Part shown: piece by piece, positions 62,048-64,000 of the stretch
Layout of the letters: every line of letters starts with the position of its first letter
Position numbering within the stretch: the first letter of the stretch is position 1
From: Synechocystis sp. PCC 7509
GTDB taxonomy: Bacteria > Cyanobacteriota > Cyanobacteriia > Cyanobacteriales > Chroococcidiopsidaceae
Assembly (NCBI RefSeq): GCF_000332075.2
Contig: NZ_ALVU02000001.1
Coordinates: forward strand, 3,360,324 to 3,424,323
DNA length: 64,000 nucleotides
Direction: 5' to 3'
The notes under the pieces: generated by a model
Databases searched by the model: none
The model's input: the letters and a program-made list of their open reading frames with translations, nothing else
What the model was told of the DNA's origin: nothing
Program-made: the position numbers and the translations under genes

Positions 62048-63823
62048 TCTAGTCATAAAGCTGGATAATTCTAGGAGGATAAGACACCTTTAAAGCTTAT
62101 GACTGTGCAATTCTTCCAATACCTACTTCCTGATTGCAACCTGCTCCGTTTAGAAGACTGTGAAATCGACACGGATAACTATCTGATTACTTTGAACGTA
62201 TCCTCAACCCAGATATCAGCCCAATGCCCACTCTGCGCTACGTCAACGCAGCGCATCCATAGCCGTTATAAACGAACACTAGCAGACATTCCTTGTGTGA
62301 GCTTCAGTTTGACCTTAGCACTCCAAGTCTGTAAGTTCTTTTGCGATAATTGCGCTTGTGTCCGTCGTATTTTCACCGAGCGGATTGGGGGAGTCGCTGC
62401 TCCTTGGGCAAGAAAGACCGTTCGCTTGGTGCATTGGTTGCAGAGCATTGGTTTAGCTTTAGGAGGTGCCGCCGGGACACGTCTGGCGCACCAACTGGGC
62501 ATTCAAGCTTGTGGAAGTACCCTGTTGAACCACCTCAAACAGTTACCCTTACCACAATTGGAGGTGACAAAACTGCTGGGGGTGGATGATTTTGCTTTTC
62601 GTAAGGGACGGCAATATGGCACTATCTTGGTGGATCTAGAGCAGCATCAACCGATAGCTCTACTGGCAGATCGCAAAGCCGAAACGTTGGCACAGTGGTT
62701 ATTGCACCATCCTGGGGTGGAAGTTGTGTCGCGCGACCGTTCTAAGGTCTATCGAAGTGGGATAAACCAAGGCGCACCGGATGCTTTGCAAGTGGCTGAC
62801 CGATTTCATCTAGTGCAAAACTTAGTTGAAACCTTGGAAAAAGTATTTAGCAGCTATAGTGCTGAACTCAAAGCCATTGAGCAACGGCAGCGCCCCAATG
62901 TCACTGCACCGAAGCCAGCGATTGTCAAGGCTAAACCAACGGCAACCGTAACGGCTCAAGCCCAGACCCAGACTGCTTATGAGCGAAGGGTGGAGCAACA
63001 GCAGCAGGTAAAGAAACTCCACCAGCAACAATGGTCTCAAATCGCTATTGCCCAAGCCCTTGGGGTTAGTGTTCGGACGATACATCGTTACCTGACGCGG
63101 CCAAACTTACCAGCAACACTGCCTCGGCGCAAATCCTTTGGCAGAAGTGTACTTGACTCTCACAAGCAGCTTCTTTTAGAGTGGTGGAATGGGGGCATCC
63201 GGCAGCCTAAACTGCTGGTGAGCTTGCTGCAACAGCAGGGATACAGTGGCAGCGAGCGGACTGTGACTCGCTACATTAGTCAACTGCGTCAGGCTCAGGG
63301 GCTGCTTGCAAAACCTGGGCATTCTGCTCAAAGCCTAACCAAAGTGATTGACGAGCAGTCTCCGCCTTTGACGGCTCGTCGAGCCAGCTATTTAGTTGTG
63401 AAGCGCCAGGAGAATCGAGCGTGCGAAGACATCGAACTGTTGGGGCAGCTAGTAGCACAGCACCCAGACTTAGCAATGGCAGTAGAGTTAGCAGAGGAGT
63501 TTTTACGACTGCTACGCCAGCGACAAGGTGAGGCGTTTGCAGCTTGGTTGACTAAGGCTCTCAAAAGTTCATTGCAGCCCTTTCAATCACTTGCATCAGG
63601 TCTTTTTGATGACTTTGCAGCTGTTAAGGCAAGCATGATGTTAAGCGTGAGTAATGGTCCAGTGGAAGGATTGAATAATCGATTAAAGATGTTGAAACGA
63701 CAGATGTATGGACGCGCTGGATTAGCATTACTCAGCAAACGCTTTATTCTGTCTCAGTAAGCCATATCCAAGCATCATCAGTTCCTCACATTATGACTAG
63801 ATCACCAAAAGCTCGGAAGAACC
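62026..63823. mobile_element. ISL3-family insertion sequence, intact
   Basis: A 1798-bp element with 33-bp perfect terminal inverted repeats (62026-62058, starting GGTTCTTCCGAGCTTTTGGT, and 63791-63823). It is flanked by an 8-bp target duplication AAAGTTAC at 62018-62025 and 63824-63831. One long transposase gene fills it. Perfect ends and an 8-bp duplication fit ISL3 and show that the insertion is recent. Confidence 0.95.
62099..63760 (+). CDS. ISL3-family transposase
   Basis: A 553-residue transposase. An N-terminal zinc-finger block (CPLCATSTQRIHSRYKRT, then FFCDNCACVRRIFTER) precedes a helix-turn-helix and the DDE core: first Asp in LGVDDFAFRKGRQYGTILVD, second in LQVADRFHLVQNL, Glu in SNGPVEGLNNRLKMLKRQMY near the C terminus. 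A middle linker contains HTH-like QQWSQIAIAQALGVSVRTIH. The frame is intact, so the element may still be active. Confidence 0.92.
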   Translation: MTVQFFQYLLPDCNLLRLEDCEIDTDNYLITLNVSSTQISAQCPLCATSTQRIHSRYKRTLADIPCVSFSLTLALQVCKFFCDNCACVRRIFTERIGGVAAPWARKTVRLVHWLQSIGLALGGAAGTRLAHQLGIQACGSTLLNHLKQLPLPQLEVTKLLGVDDFAFRKGRQYGTILVDLEQHQPIALLADRKAETLAQWLLHHPGVEVVSRDRSKVYRSGINQGAPDALQVADRFHLVQNLVETLEKVFSSYSAELKAIEQRQRPNVTAPKPAIVKAKPTATVTAQAQTQTAYERRVEQQQQVKKLHQQQWSQIAIAQALGVSVRTIHRYLTRPNLPATLPRRKSFGRSVLDSHKQLLLEWWNGGIRQPKLLVSLLQQQGYSGSERTVTRYISQLRQAQGLLAKPGHSAQSLTKVIDEQSPPLTARRASYLVVKRQENRACEDIELLGQLVAQHPDLAMAVELAEEFLRLLRQRQGEAFAAWLTKALKSSLQPFQSLASGLFDDFAAVKASMMLSVSNGPVEGLNNRLKMLKRQMYGRAGLALLSKRFILSQ

Positions 63824-63831
63824 AAAGTTAC

Positions 63832-64000
63832 TCGTACCAAAGCTAACCCCACCGCGTTGATGGAAGAATGTCAAAACGATCCCAATGTAGTTATGGGGGG
63901 AAGCGGCGATATTGGCTTTATTTTCCCGCAGCTACATCCAGGGTTTGATGCCATGTTCTCGATCGCCAAACTTATTGAAATGCTGACTATCCAAGAGCGC
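63832..64000 (+). pseudogene. 3' part of the interrupted guanylyltransferase/phosphomannomutase-like gene (continues past the window)
   Basis: If the IS and one copy of the AAAGTTAC duplication are removed, the frame reads through as DGKV then TRTKANPTALMEECQ, VVMGGSGDIGFIFPQLHPGF and DAMFSIAKLIEMLTIQER. This is the missing C-terminal half of the phosphomannomutase-like domain, with the sugar-binding GGSGD region. The reading frame is intact to the window end, showing that decay has not followed the insertion. Confidence 0.88.

Overview
The window is cyanobacterial chromosome. GCGATCGC (HIP1) octamers are scattered through genes and spacers. The genes include crtH (carotenoid cis-trans isomerase), ycf23, an SpkB-type Ser/Thr kinase with pentapeptide repeats, an EGY1-like site-2 protease, a two-domain mannose-1-phosphate guanylyltransferase and a Get3/ArsA ATPase with an Hsp20-like tail, a set typical of cyanobacteria. 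I do not assign a genus.

Layout. 1-5830: a partial gene, a membrane-anchored unknown, a decayed IS5-family element and the Get3-like ATPase. 5991-9504: an accessory defence-type cluster with two paralogous VapBC-like pairs and one MazEF-like pair, then a zinc-ribbon protein, an antitoxin-like gene and an Imm1-like orphan immunity gene. HIP1-bearing palindromes lie between the toxin-antitoxin pairs. 9634-15649: core genes (ycf23, a DegT/DnrJ aminotransferase, a FetB-like permease, sucCD, an SRPBCC protein). 15868-24423: an 8.45-kb integrative element in a tRNA-Pro(CGG) gene. It has 106-bp terminal repeats, a tyrosine integrase, a PrimPol-VapE-like replication protein, a PD-(D/E)XK-like nuclease, several ribbon-helix-helix genes and an iteron cluster that looks like a replication origin. 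An IS701-type insertion sequence sits inside it. 24626-42250: mostly housekeeping (pheT, spkB-like kinase, moeA, rpmG-rpsR-RNase II/R, crtH, upp, YggT, site-2 protease) plus one gene that looks foreign (34326-35162). 42330-54968: a signalling and carbon-reserve block on the minus strand. It comprises a GGDEF-EAL protein, a PstS-like protein, an RsbU-type phosphatase with an RsbW-type kinase, and a seven-gene operon in which two STAS anti-anti-sigma proteins flank a glycogen debranching enzyme. 55439-64000: NADAR N-glycosidase, cysK, cobK and a manC-type gene split by a fresh ISL3-family insertion.

The most interesting items are three. First, the tRNA-Pro element resembles a phage-satellite or integrated plasmid. 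Its att repeat covers the tRNA promoter region and 5' half, not the 3' end, and both ends carry paired CGTACCAAT sites spaced exactly 11 bp. Second, a perfect 14-bp inverted repeat in the leader of the STAS/glgX operon buries the first gene's Shine-Dalgarno sequence, so it may act as a translational switch. Third, the partner-switching proteins are physically linked to glycogen debranching and stress-type enzymes, with no sigma factor nearby. Several mobile elements (IS5 relic, IS701, ISL3, two MITE-like palindromes) show that the genome is actively reshaped.

All family calls come from reading motifs in the translated sequence. No database search was run.
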